Below are positions 1 through 10,901 of a DNA stretch of 36,626 bases, piece by piece. The position numbers were made by a program, and so were the translations under genes. Below the pieces are notes generated by a model. The model had not been told where the DNA came from. It did no database searches and saw only the letters and a program-made list of their open reading frames with translations. This DNA is from Pelagophyceae sp. CCMP2097 (Eukaryota; Sar; Pelagophyceae), in contig MU657306.1 of the NCBI GenBank assembly GCA_026770575.1, forward strand, positions 8,055-44,680. Reading direction: 5' to 3'. Positions within the stretch are counted from its first letter, which is position 1. Each line of letters opens with the position of its first letter.

Positions 1-843
1 CCAATGAGGCTCTTGCTCGACCTCTACTCCCAATTTTAGCAATCGCATCAACCACCAATCGCTGAATCGGCCGAGTTGCTGCCCTTTTCTTCCCAAAGGT
101 GGAACCTCGCGGATTTACCCGGGGACGGACAGACGGAAGGACGGACAGACAGAAGGACAGACAGACGGACAGACAAAATTGCCCCTGGTAGGAATTCCTA
201 ATCCTTCAATCAAAGGACCCGAAGGGCCCTGACCGTAAACTGACGTTGATTAAACGGCAAGGACCCTTCGGCCTTCGGGACCTCAATCACTTTGAGCTGA
301 AGCTCTCTATTGCAGTCTCGGCTGCTTCTTGGATCAAGTGGTTACTAGTATCTCACCCCCTAATCGTGAGTTGAACATGAAGTTGAACTAAAAGGCCTCT
401 TCTTGAATTTCGGCGTTCTCGTCGCAGGACGATTTTCTCGTCGAAATGTTGCCATCTAGCTTCGCACCTCGTCAGCGACTCTCAAAGGGTCCGTTGGGAT
501 TGTCGGCCGCCGCGCTGGAAGACGCCCGCACGTGGAGCAGAGAGAGCAGCGGCGCGGCGGGGACTTCCTTCCTCGCTTCCTTTCGGTACAGGGCCCACGC
601 GAGGCGCAGACCGGCGCGGGCTGCGCCGCCGCAAGACGGCGGTGGAACACGTCGCGACCGCACCCCGCGAAAACAGCTGCGTCAAGCCCACGACCGCTTT
701 TCAATCAAAACGGTTTTAACCTACAAAATATTCAATCCGCTGAATTATTACAAATAGTTGGTATTTCGGCGATTCCGTTCGCACTCGGGAATTTGTCGAT
801 CGGAGAGCGCCCGAGGCCGTGCGACTGCGTCGCGGTCTCGGGC
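1..843. other. Non-coding region upstream of the channel gene
   Basis: No supported gene here. Base composition is mixed: moderately AT-rich to about 470, then very GC-rich. A frame open from 532 runs into the channel's first exon, but the part before the ATG at 844 has no recognisable protein character. The stretch probably holds the promoter and 5' untranslated region of the channel, perhaps with an unseen upstream exon. The GGACCCGAAGGG-like element near 216 recurs in partly inverted form near 264. No TATA box was evident. Confidence 0.5.
120..177. repeat. Simple repeat of GGACAGAC type
   Basis: Imperfect tandem run of a 4-8 nt unit (GGACAGAC, GGAAGGAC and variants), about 58 bp long. It lies well upstream of the channel gene in non-coding DNA, with no sign of function. 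Confidence 0.8.
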
Positions 844-3800
844 ATGGCGGCGCGCGGCCGCGTGCGGCCTCGCGGCGAACTCGGGCTGGTCGAGGCGGAG
901 GTGCTGGATCTGCCGCTCTCCGAGCGCCGCGTCCGGGCCCCTGCCGCCGCCGCGCGCGCGGCGAGCGAGGCGGCCCCCGGAGCGCCGCCAAACGAGGCGG
1001 CGCCCGGCGCGGCAAAGAGCCTCGCGGCTCATTTGGCGGCCCCTGGCGCGGCAAAGAGCCCCGCGGCTCGGGCGGCGCCCGCAGAGGCTGTTGGGGGCGT
1101 GGGCCCCGCCGACGTGAGCTCCGCCGACGTCGAGTGGTGGCGCGCGCGGTCGGCGGCGCTGCACCAGGCCGATGCCGAGGCCGTGGACGACGACGTGCGC
1201 GGCGTCGCGTTTTTCTGCGGCTGCTTCACAATCGACCACCCGCTGCGGCAATGGTGCGCCCCGCCCCGCCTCGCCGCCGTCGGAGCGTTGATGTAGGTGC
1301 CTCGGCCTCCTCCGCTGGCCCTGGTTCGACCGTGGTGTTTTGGTTTTCATCATGGTCAACTCGGTCATGCTCGGGGCGCAGGACCCTCAAGGCGACGCCT
1401 CAGAGTGGGCCGTTGTGTCGGACCTTGTGTTTAACATTCTCTTCGCTTTAGAAGTCTGCGTCAAGGTAATCGGCCTCGGCGCCTGGGGCGGCGAGGGTGC
1501 GTACTTCCGAGACGCCTGGAACCGTTTCGACTTTTTTACCGTCTGTGTCGGCTGGCTCCCCTACGCCCTCTGCGTCTCGCTCGCCAGAAACCCGGGGCAA
1601 TGCTTCACGGGAAGGGGAGACTCGGCAGCGACTTTAAATCTCAACTTCCTCAGAGTCATCAAGGTCGTCAAGGTCCTGAAGACGGTGCAGCGCATCCCTG
1701 GCATGCGCTGCCTCTTCGTCTCCCTCTTCAAGGCGGCGCCTTTGCTGGTGCAGGTTTTAGAGGTTTTGGGCTTCATCTTCTTCGTCTTTGGCGCTATCGG
1801 CGTGCAGCTGTTCCAAGGGAAGTTGAGACAAAGATGCGTTTCCAAGGAGACTTTCGTTTCAGTGGACGAAGACATCTGCACAAAGGAGCCCGCGTGGGGC
1901 GGCCATCGCTGCGGCCGCGGTGAAGAGTGCTCGGACCGAAACGCCCGTGGAAAGGCGTTTGACGGGCCGGATGGGCTGAACAAATATATTTCCTTCGACA
2001 ACATCCTCTTCGGCTTCGCTACTGTCCTCTCAACAATGTCACTGGAGGGCTGGTCCAATACCATGTTCGCTTTGATGGACGCTTTGGGTCCGGTGGTGGT
2101 GGTGTACTTTGTGCTGTTGATTCTTATCGGGGCTTTTTTCGTCGTAAATTTGATCGTGGCAGTAATTTATCAAGCTTATGTCGCAGAGGAAGTCGGAAAG
2201 GCCCCGGCCTTTGCAGACGTCCTCACGAGGTTCGACGGCGACGCCGAGTACGACGCGAGACCGCCAAGCGACGCGCGCAAGTGCTGGCGCACGCCTCCCG
2301 CGTAACGCACCGGCCGGAGAGACCCTTTGGGGAACGCACCGGCCGGAGAGAGGGGGGGCTCGTCCTCACTTCGCGGCGTAGGCAAGCCGCCTGGCGCGGC
2401 TGGCACTGCGGTCTTCCCGGACCGCTTTGCAGACCTGGCAGGCATAGAGTCTCCGTGGATGCGCGGAATCACGAAGCGGTGGTGCGTCCTTGTTTCGTCG
2501 GTGTTTCTGTACCAACGGTTGAAGCAGGTGGCAGCTGCGCGACGGGTGCTGCGCCGTTGCGAACCTGGAGTCGTTCTCGCGCGGAATTGTGTGCTGCATC
2601 CTTTTTAGTACAATAATGTTGATGGCCGAGCACGAGTCGCAGTCCAAGGCCCAATCCCTCTTCACCTGCCGCGCCAACGACATCCTCACGTACGTCTTCA
2701 TCGCGGAGATGTTTATCAAGATGCTCGGCACGGCCTACGTCTTCGACGCCAAAGACGGGGGTTTCAACACGTGAGACGCGAGGCGGGTGGCGAGAGGGCC
2801 TTTAAGACGGGTGGCGAGAGGGCCGAGAGACGGAAACCGTAGGTTCGACGGGGTCATCACGGTGGCGTCGGTCGTCGACCTGGTCGTCTCGAGTGCTTTG
2901 AACATTCAAGGCTGCGCTTCCCAGGGGTCGGAGGAAAGCGGCGGCGGCGACGCGTCGGCGCTGCAGGTGCTGCGCGTCGGCCGTGTTTTGAGGCTGGTGC
3001 GCATCTTCCGGTCGTTTCGAATTATTCGCAAATGGAAGTCCATGGCGCACATAATGTCCGCCGTCGTACGCAGCGGGCCCGCTTTGGTCAACTTTAGCTG
3101 CCTTTTAATCGTCTTCTCCTGGGTCTACGCTTTGGCGGGCATGCAGATGTACGCCGGCAAGTTCATCGGCAGCGCGGGCCGCAAAAGTGTAAGGCCGCGG
3201 ACGAACTTTGACTCTTTATATGGGGCTTTGTTGACCGTATTTATCGTCGTCTCTGGTGAGAATTGGGACGAGATTCTAGACCTCGCCTACCGCGCCAACG
3301 GCTCGGTTGGGCTCCTATTCATCATCTCCATGTACTGGCTCGGCAACATCGTCGTGCTGAACATCTTCCTCGCAATCCTACTCTCAAACTTCGACACGGC
3401 CGTGAGTCCCCTTCGAAACGGGCCGTGATCGACACGGGCCGTGAGAGAAGAGGCGCCCGCGCCGCCCGAAACGCTCGGTTTAGGTCGGCGGCAGTGAGAC
3501 TCTGTACGACCAACTTGAAGAGTCGAACGAGCTCACTTCCATCTTCCGCGCATTCCGTCGCGGCTGCGACCGCTGCACGACCGCTCTAAGGCTCCGCGCC
3601 GCGAGCTCGCCGAAATTCGGCCGCTGCGCCGCCGGGTTTGCGCGCCTCGCCACCGCAGTGCGCGGCGTGGTCGCACTCGGCGCGTTCACGCGCTATGACC
3701 TCCGCCGCAGCCACGTCTCGGACACCGCCACCGACGTCGACGCGTCAACGACCGCGTCCGGACGTTGCGAGAGGGCCCGTTTGAACCCCGCCGTAGGTTC

Positions 3801-6800
3801 GGGTGCAAACTCTCTAACGTGAACGTGAAGCGCTTCGACGACGTCGCAGACGCGAACGAGGCCACGACGCAGGAAATCGTCGAGCAGATGCAGGTCCGTG
3901 GCCCGGCACCTGGAAAGGGCCTTATTCGGAGAGGGCCGCGTCGAAGAGGACCTGCTCGAAGAGGGCTGCGCGAGACGGACCTGGAAAGGGCCGCCTTTGC
4001 AGAGGGGCGCACCCGGCCGTGCCCTCGCGAGTGCTGCGTCGTCGCCCCCGACGATGCGAGCGTAGGCGGAGCTGCGGCTGTCGACGTGCCACCGCGGCCG
4101 GCGCGAGTACTTTGATTGCTTCAGCGGCTCCGTGGCCGTGCGCAAAAGCGTCCTTTCTTAAAGGGCATCGTCCGAGTGGCGGACACTGTGAGTCACACTG
4201 CCTTTAGGTGGACTGGCTGCTTGAGGCGGCTTTCGCGGCGGACGCGGACGGCGCGGTGCTGCTTGGGCAGAGGCTTTTGGACGAGCGCCTTATTTGCAAG
4301 GCGGAAGGTTCTGCCGCTCGAAAGTTCCAGAGCCTCATCGCGCGGGCGCGACGGACGCAGCTCGCGCTGCAAGCGTCGGCGGCGCAGCGTGCGGCGGCGC
4401 AGCAAAGAGTGGCGACGTCGCGATGGGTCAACGGCTCGCCGGCGTCGCCGAACCCGCGCGCGCTGGGGCCCCACGGCACGCCGCCGCTCGGCACGCTGCC
4501 GCTCGGCTCGCCTAACGACGCCTGCGACGGCCTGCCGACGGCGGCGGCGGTGCCTGCTTCGGTGCTGCCGGAGGAGGACAAATTCGCTGACGACCACGTG
4601 CTTTACCGCTTCTGCGCTAGACACGCGCACCGGCTCCACCTCGTCGGCGACTCTTCCTTTATGACGGTTAAAAGGGCGGCGCGCGACGAGCGGAAGCGCG
4701 AGTTGAAGAAGCAAAAGCTGTTGGCGTCCGGGCCGTCTTATGGTCTCTTCACGTCTGAGTCGTACTTTCGCCAATTTTCCGTCAAATGCGTTTTGCACCC
4801 GGCCTTTGACGGCATCGCCGGTTTGCTCATCGTCGTCTCTTCGGTGTTGCTGGCGGCGGACCATCCTGAGAGACATTTGTTTTCAAAAGCGTTTTTATTT
4901 GCCGACATCACTCTCACCGTCGCCTTCAACGTCGAATTCTTGCTGAAGAGCGTCTCGTCGGGTTTGGGGGTTTATCTGAAATCCGGGTGGAATTGTTTGG
5001 ACTTTATTATCGTGGTCGTGAGCAACGCGTCTTTCGTATTAGCGGACACGGACCTTTCTTACTTGAAAGCTTTAAGAGCTCTAAGAGCTTTGAGGCCTCT
5101 GCGCATGATCCAGCGCTACCCGGCGATGAAGACGGTGGTGGATGCTTTATTCGATGCTTTGCCTGACGTGTTGAACGTTGGGCTCGTGGTCGTCGGATTT
5201 TTCTGTATCTTTGCGGTCGTGGGAGGCACTTTATTCAGAGGCTCGCTCGACTGGTGCCACTTGGGGCCGAGGCTGGAAGAGGACTGCTTGGTTTTAGAGT
5301 GCGATTATTCCATGTTGGATGAAGACGATTTCGCCTACGCAGAGTACTTTGGACGGTACTCTGTGGATAAAGTGCAATGCCGAGAATGGTCGAGATCCGG
5401 TGTTTCCTGGGCCGCGCTGCCATCTCGTTATTTATCAAAAAAAGCCTCAGAAGCGTCGCCTTTGAGAGCGGAATGGAAAGCCCTCCGTCCGAATTTTGAC
5501 GACGTTTTTGCTGGTCTTTTAGCTCTTTTCCAACTCGCTACCCTAGAGGGCTGGCCGGCGCAGATGTATGCGGCCATGGACGTGACGACCTCGGAGCGGG
5601 CGCCGAGGCGGAACGCGAATGCGCCGCATGCGCTGTTCTACGTCTGTTTTGTGGTTTTAGGCTCGTTCTTCGTGATGAATATCTTCGTAGGAGTTGTAGT
5701 ACACAAATTCCAGCTCAGCAAGGAACGCACAGACGGGGCGCACATCTTCCTCACGGCCGGACAGAGGGCATTTGTCGCCAAGATTAAACATTTATTAGAT
5801 ACCGGAAGGCCCGCGCGGTTACGGCTACCTCGCGAGTCGTGGCGCCGAAGCGTGTTTTACGTCGTCGTCTCGGAAGCGTTTGAGATGGCGGTGATCTGCG
5901 TGATTCTTTTGAATTGTGTCACTATCAGTATGCAACACTACGACCAGTCCGCGAGGTGGACCTTTGCCTTGGATACCGTCGCGAATACGGTATTCGCTTT
6001 ACTTTTCGCGTCTGAGATGCTTTTGAAGATGACGGGCCTCGGCGCGCGGCAGTATTCGAAGGACAACTGGAACAAGTTTGATGCGTTTATTGTGCGTACC
6101 CCTTTGCCATTGTATGAGAATGCCTCTCCCTTTGTGTGGTGCCTTTGTATGAGGATGCCGCCCAGAACCTTCACAGAGACCTTTGCGTCTACTTTGTATG
6201 AGGATGACGACGGCCCCTCGACGGTCCCTTGGACGGTCACTCGGCTGCCGGCCCCTTGACTGCAGTCCCTCTACGACGTCCCCTGGACGTGCCCTCGGAC
6301 AGTCGCTTGGACGGTCGCTCGAGCGGTCGCTCGGACAATTCCTTAGGCGGTCGTTTGGACAGTTCCTTTGGACTGTTCCTTTGGACAGTTCCTTTTGGCT
6401 GTTCCTTTGGACTGTTCCTTTGGACTGTTCCATTGGAGGGTCCCTCGGAGGGTCCCCCGACGGTCCCTCTGCGACGGTCCCCTCTGCGACGGTCCCGTGG
6501 GCGGTCCCTCGAACGGTCGTTTGGACGGCCGCTCGACTGTGGCCTCTCTGCGACGTCCCGCGGGCGGAATTTCAGACGGTCCCTTGGGCGGGCCTTTGGA
6601 CAGTTCTTTGGACAGTTCCTTGGGCGGTCACTTGAGCTATCTCTCGACGGGCCCTCGACGGGTCGGTCCTCTGCGACGGTCCCTCGGAGGGTCGTTTGGA
6701 TGGTCCCTCGAACGGTCTTTCGGACGGTCCCTTGGGCGGTCCTTTGGAGACTTCCTTAGGACGATCCCTTGGGTGGTCCCTCGGATGGTCCCTCTGCGAC

Positions 6801-8881
6801 GGTTCCGTGGACGATCCCTTTGACGATCCCTTCGACCGGTCCCTTGGACGGTCCCTCGTCGGTCCCTTTGCGGCAGTCCCGTGTAGGGTTCCTCGGACGG
6901 TCCCTTAGACCGCTATGAAACCATATGTGGCATCCCGTGTGAGGAACGGTAAAGGGACCCTGTAAAGTTCACAGGGGCCTTTGCGGTTGTATGAGGATGC
7001 CCCGCATTCATCCGAATGCGTAGGTTGCAACTTCTCTGGTGGACATGATCACCTCATTCTCCGGCGCCTCGCGAATCATGCTCAACCTCAAAATCTTCCG
7101 AATCCTGCGCCTCGTGCGAGTCGTCAAGCTCGTCAACGTGAACTCCGGCTTAAAGGCCCTCCTGAAGTCGCTGATAGTTTCGTTGCCGTCTTTGATGAAC
7201 GTGGGATCTTTACTGTTGCTGCTGATATACGTGTACTCGTGCATTGGCATGAACATGTACTACCGAGTGCCCCGGGGGGGAGCCGTCACGGAGTACGTCA
7301 ACTTCGAAACTTTTGGCTACTCCATGCTCACCCTCTTCAGATGTGAGTGCCTCTGTCCGAGACGCTCGCCGCCCGCTGTTTTCGGGATCCCCGCGTAGGC
7401 TTGACGGGCGAGGACTGGAACAAGTTGATGCAGCAGGTCGTCGACGACGCGAATCGCTACTCCGCCTACGCCTTTTTCCCGTCTTTTATGGTCCTCGGCA
7501 ACTTCATGCTCCTGAATCTCTGCGTGGCGGTGATTCTTGAAGCGTTCGCAGAGTTCATGCACACCGCCGCGCCCTCGTGAAGAAATGGGCCACGACCGGG
7601 GACGACTCGGCCGCTTTGAGAATTGGGAGAGCCGCTTTGAGACCCGCCCATCCAATAGGGACAGCGACTCGGACTCTGAGCGCGGCCGCCGCGAGCTGCG
7701 CGACCACGTTGCGCAGTTCAAGGCCGTCTGGATGCGCCACGACGCCGAAGCCTCGCTCTTCATCCCGGCCTACCGCTTCGCTGCCCTGATGCAGGACCTG
7801 CCTTGGCCGCTCGGTAAAGGCCGCGTCCAGGAAAACCGACTCGACGCGAGACCTCGAGACCGGGACCTTGGACCGGGGTCTATGGGAACGGGGGCGTCGA
7901 CGACGCCGGTCGAATGGGGCTGCCTCGACGCGGTGCCCTTTGGAATTATCACTCGCGAGGCGGTCGCCGGGGCCTCTTAGATGCCATGTGTAGGCCTCGT
8001 CGCCACCGACCCGGCCGCGGCGGCGCGGCGAAGCTCGTTTACGCCGGCGGTGGGCCGAAAACCCGCAGACGACGAGACCGAGCTCTACCGCCTCACGCGC
8101 GCGCCCGCGTCCATCCGACCCGGCCGCCGGACCGACGACCGGGCCGCCAGACAGATCACCGGGGCTAAGCTCAAAGGGGCGCGGCCGCCCGGAGGAGAGG
8201 CCGCCCGCATTCGCCGCGCCGACGCTGCTACGTAGGTCGGAGCAGCGTGACCTCATCGATCACGTGCGCGCTCTCCGCATCAAGGTCAACGAGGCCGGCG
8301 ACTTGTTCTACCTCGACGTTCTCATGGCAGTCGTCTTCCGCGCGGGCGACTACCGCGCCGCGGAACACCTCGGTGGCATAGAAGACGATTCTACAATGGA
8401 ACTCAACGTCATTTTATTGCGTTCAATGGACACCCACCTCCGCGACCAGATGCGCAAGCACGCCTTCCGCCACGACCTGCCCGAGCTCGACCTCACGCAA
8501 ACGCCCGCGCCCGTTCACTAGAGGCGCCGCCAGGGGGGGCGCTGTCGGGAGAGATCCTTGCAAAGGACCCCGCGACTTGTCTCCTCGAGTGTTTTTTTAC
8601 GTAGGCACATGATAAACGCGGCTGTGACTCTGCAAGAGTTCTATCGCGCGAGGAAGCAAAGCGAGTTCCGGTCGTCGACGTTGTCGCAGGCGGGCGTATC
8701 GGACGCGTCCCCTGCGCGCGAATCGGACGCGCCGGCGCGCGACGCGGGCGCGCCGTCGCCGGTGCCCGACGCGGACGCGGAAGACGTGCGTCTTTGCCTT
8801 TTCGAGGACCTGGATAAGACGTACCTGGAGTACGTCGGCGATGGACGTGCCGTTGGGTTGGACCCGGAACGGTGTGTCTAA
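844..8881 (+). CDS. Four-domain voltage-gated cation channel (Cav/Nav superfamily), multi-exon
   Basis: Pore-forming alpha subunit of about 1,980 residues with four six-helix repeats. Modelled exons: 844-1253, 1297 to about 2301, a short I-II linker exon ending 2481, 2528-2770, 2843-3401, 3484-3755, 3797-3893, 4208-6091, 7024-7342, 7399-7576, 7659-7813, 7994-8108, 8236-8512, about 8552-8881. Each repeat has an S4 with Arg/Lys every third residue (repeat III: LKALRALRALRPLR). Pore loops read LEGWS, GENWD, LEGWP and GEDWN, so the filter ring is EEEE, as in calcium channels. The III-IV linker carries HIFLT, aligned with the IFM inactivation particle of animal Nav channels. The C-tail has an EF-hand-like pre-IQ stretch (FKAVWMRHDAEA) and an IQ-like motif (LQEFYRARKQ). 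ATG 844 is the first plausible in-frame start. The junction around 2200-2450 and the last intron (8513-8551, or one ending 8604) are not settled. Calcium or mixed Na/Ca selectivity is inference. Confidence 0.9.
2302..2352 (+). repeat. 29-bp tandem duplication in I-II linker intron
   Basis: AACGCACCGGCCGGAGAGA occurs at 2304-2322 and again at 2333-2351, just after the probable donor GTAACG at 2302. The downstream acceptor could not be fixed because several AGs fit poorly in phase. Confidence 0.7.
2771..2842 (+). repeat. 24-bp tandem duplication inside a 72-nt channel intron
   Basis: GGCGGGTGGCGAGAGGGCC at 2782-2800 and GACGGGTGGCGAGAGGGCC at 2806-2824 form two copies making up over half of the intron. 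Splicing GTGAGA to CGTAG joins GGFNT to FDGVITV, exactly as expected across S2-S3 of repeat II. Confidence 0.85.
6092..7023 (+). repeat. Minisatellite-filled intron in repeat IV of the channel
   Basis: 932-nt intron joining the S2-S3 coding part (ending KFDAFI) to the exon starting VATSLVDM; donor GTGCGT, acceptor GCGTAG. From about 6210 to 6910 it is a degenerate array of 12-16 nt units around GGTCCCTTGGAC / GTTCCTTTGGAC, strongly strand-biased. Four copies of a TTGTATGAGGATGCC-like element flank it, near 6110, 6147, 6194 and 6987. Every other channel intron placed is 39-314 nt. Confidence 0.85.
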
Positions 8882-9397
8882 GTTTTTAAATGTTTGAATG
8901 CGTCATCGCCACGGCGCGGGCCCGTGCTGTCCCGCGCCTCGAGGCACCACGGGCGCCGGCGTGTACGACGTCGAGAGGTGCGCACGAACCGACGACGTCG
9001 GGAGGTGGGACGAGGCCGTCCGCGCGGACAGGGCGACCCGCGTGCCGCCGCGGGACGACGAGGCCTAGAGCGCCGCCCCACCGGCCGTGCAGTGCAGTTG
9101 TACTCGCTCCGCGTGGCGCACGACCCAGGCGCGCGCGTCTCGCGGGCGGCGGAATAGAGCCACCATCCGCCCACGACGTATACTCCTCTCCAAGGGGAGT
9201 ATTCTGTATCGATGGACCCCAACTCACTCGTCTCCCGGCTATATCCCGGCCTCGCGCCTTGGCACGCCCCGTTCCTCGGAGAAGTGAGAGAATGTCCAAG
9301 GTTACTGTGAAACACGCAGACACAAGGTTTGGCGCCGCGACTTTCAAAAGTCGGGAGGGCGCATGGCCGTGTGTGGCGCCGTGTCCTGGACGGTCCG
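8882..9397. other. Intergenic region between convergent channel and aquaporin genes
   Basis: Very GC-rich. One minus-strand frame stays open across it, but that is an extension of the aquaporin exon beyond its probable splice site and has no family character. A small inverted repeat (TACTCC...GGAGTA) lies near 9180-9202. Presumably the two 3' untranslated regions. Confidence 0.5.
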
Positions 9398-10489
9398 CTA
9401 TACGAGCTCCCTACGCGCGCCGTACGTGAGACGCCGCGGCGGGACGTGTGACGGGGCGGTATACGGCGGGGTACGCACGCAGGTTGAATCTGCTTGCGTT
9501 GCTCCCTCGAGTCGTCGTCCTCCTCGTCGGAGACGCGGCCGATGGTCGGCGCCGGCGCGCCGGGCGGCTGGAAGAGCAAGGAGTGGCCCAGAAGTTTGTC
9601 GGCAGTGTGGCCGGCGAGGGCGCCGCCGCACAGCTGCGCAAAGCAATAAATCAGCCAGGTATAGTCACGGCGCCGGCCGTGGCCGTAGAACATGAACGAT
9701 GAAAACTCGAGGCCCACGGTCAGCGCCTATAGGGGGTGTGGGGCCTTCCCGAAGCGGGGGAAAGTCTCTCCACGCACGGGGTTGATCAGGGCTCCCGTGT
9801 GCTCCTTGAAGGATTCGATGATGACGAAGATCGGGAGGACCATGATGAGGGGCTTCATGGCGCGCTCCTCGACGCAGTGGCATGCGTAGACGACCTACGG
9901 GTTTTCACGCGTATGCATCACACGTATCCATGCCAACATCTCTCCGGGCGCTGCTCTTGACGGCGCCGGTGAAGAGGAAGGTGCACAGGCATTCTCCGAT
10001 GAGGATTTGCAGCCACTTCATCGCGGTCGGTCGCATCATGGGCAGTTTGTTCTCGTGGCCCGATAATAAAGTCGAAAACGGCGCCGTCAGAATGGCAGCG
10101 AGGATTTGCACTCCGACATAATACCAGTCGTGCCGCAAGTTCTCCGGCCCACAGCGGCCGAGGCGGCAGGCCAAAGTGACGGCGGGGTTGTAGTGGGCTC
10201 CGCTGATTGGGGCGCCGACGTATATCAAAACGTAAAGTGCCGCGGCCACGATGAACGAAGCCAGCGTCGCGCCGAAGATGCCGTCGCCGTGCGCGGTGGC
10301 CGCCAGCACCTATGCCCTTCTCGGTGCCGCCGCAAAGACGCATCGATTCCGTCCCGAACCGCCTTAGAGACTCACGAGCATGGACGTGCCCCCGTACTCG
10401 ATGATCAACGCGCGCTTCGTCGGGGCATCGAGCGGGATGCGCGCCATCAAGCCGTCCATGAACTTGTCCAGCATCCAGACGGGCGCCAT
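9398..10489 (-). CDS. Aquaporin / major intrinsic protein (MIP) family channel
   Basis: Five exons read leftward: 10489-10376, 10309-9938, 9894-9778, 9726-9479, 9410-9398; total 287 aa, all phases consistent. The ATG at 10489 sits in CGCCATGGCG, a good eukaryotic start context. First half: helix VAAALYVLIYV, then SGAHYNPAVTLA, the signature first NPA loop of MIP channels. Second half: HTGALINP joined by splicing to ALTVGLEF, giving the second NPA box, then a last helix (YCFAQLCGGALAG). The usual arginine after the second NPA is replaced (NPAL), so the selectivity filter departs from classical water channels; glycerol or other small solutes are possible. The last five bases of protein-coding logic (AELV then stop) rest on a 68-nt intron and are less certain than the rest. 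It is convergent with the channel gene and divergent from the small gene at 10902. Confidence 0.85.
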
Positions 10490-10901
10490 GGCGCGGCGGG
10501 GCGGAGGTTCGTCGAGGACCTTTTTTCTTCCGCGGCGAAAAGGGTCCAAGGAACTGTTCAGAAGAAAGGCAATCCTTTAGAAGAAAAGCAAACCAATAAA
10601 GCCAGCCCAATCTGGCAGGCAAAGAGGGGTCAAAAATGGTCCTTGACACGGGCACGGCTTTCCAGCGACGCTTCCCCGCGCCGCGGCAAGTTCGTGGGCC
10701 CGAAAACGCAAGATTGAAAAAGTCGCAAAGATTGAAAAGTGTTAGGCGACGCTCCGCATCCACCAGGTTGTCGTGAGCCCGGGTGCAGTTCGGCGCGCGC
10801 GGGGCTCGCGGGGCCGCCATGGAGGTCGCCATACCGTCGCCGGGGCCGCGAGCCGTCGGATGCGCGAAATGTGCATTTCCGGCGTCGTGTGACTCAGTCG
10901 G
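10490..10901. promoter_or_regulatory. Divergent intergenic region (aquaporin - / small membrane gene +)
   Basis: 412 bp between two divergent start codons, AT-richer at 10550-10740 (A-rich patches GAAAAGCAAACC, GATTGAAAAG) than its surroundings. Likely carries both promoters. No recognisable motif; function inferred from position only. Confidence 0.4.

Noticed and set aside
6210..6910. CRISPR array
   Set aside because: Units are contiguous and degenerate without spacers, inside a spliced eukaryotic intron.
9173..9205. Selenocysteine insertion element in the channel/aquaporin 3' region
   Set aside because: Small hairpin only; lacks the ATGA...GA core and the stem length a SECIS needs.
8878..9478. 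Extension of the aquaporin last exon to 8878
   Set aside because: Past the acidic tail the frame turns into Arg/Pro-rich noise; a splice at 9478/9411 gives a short natural ending.
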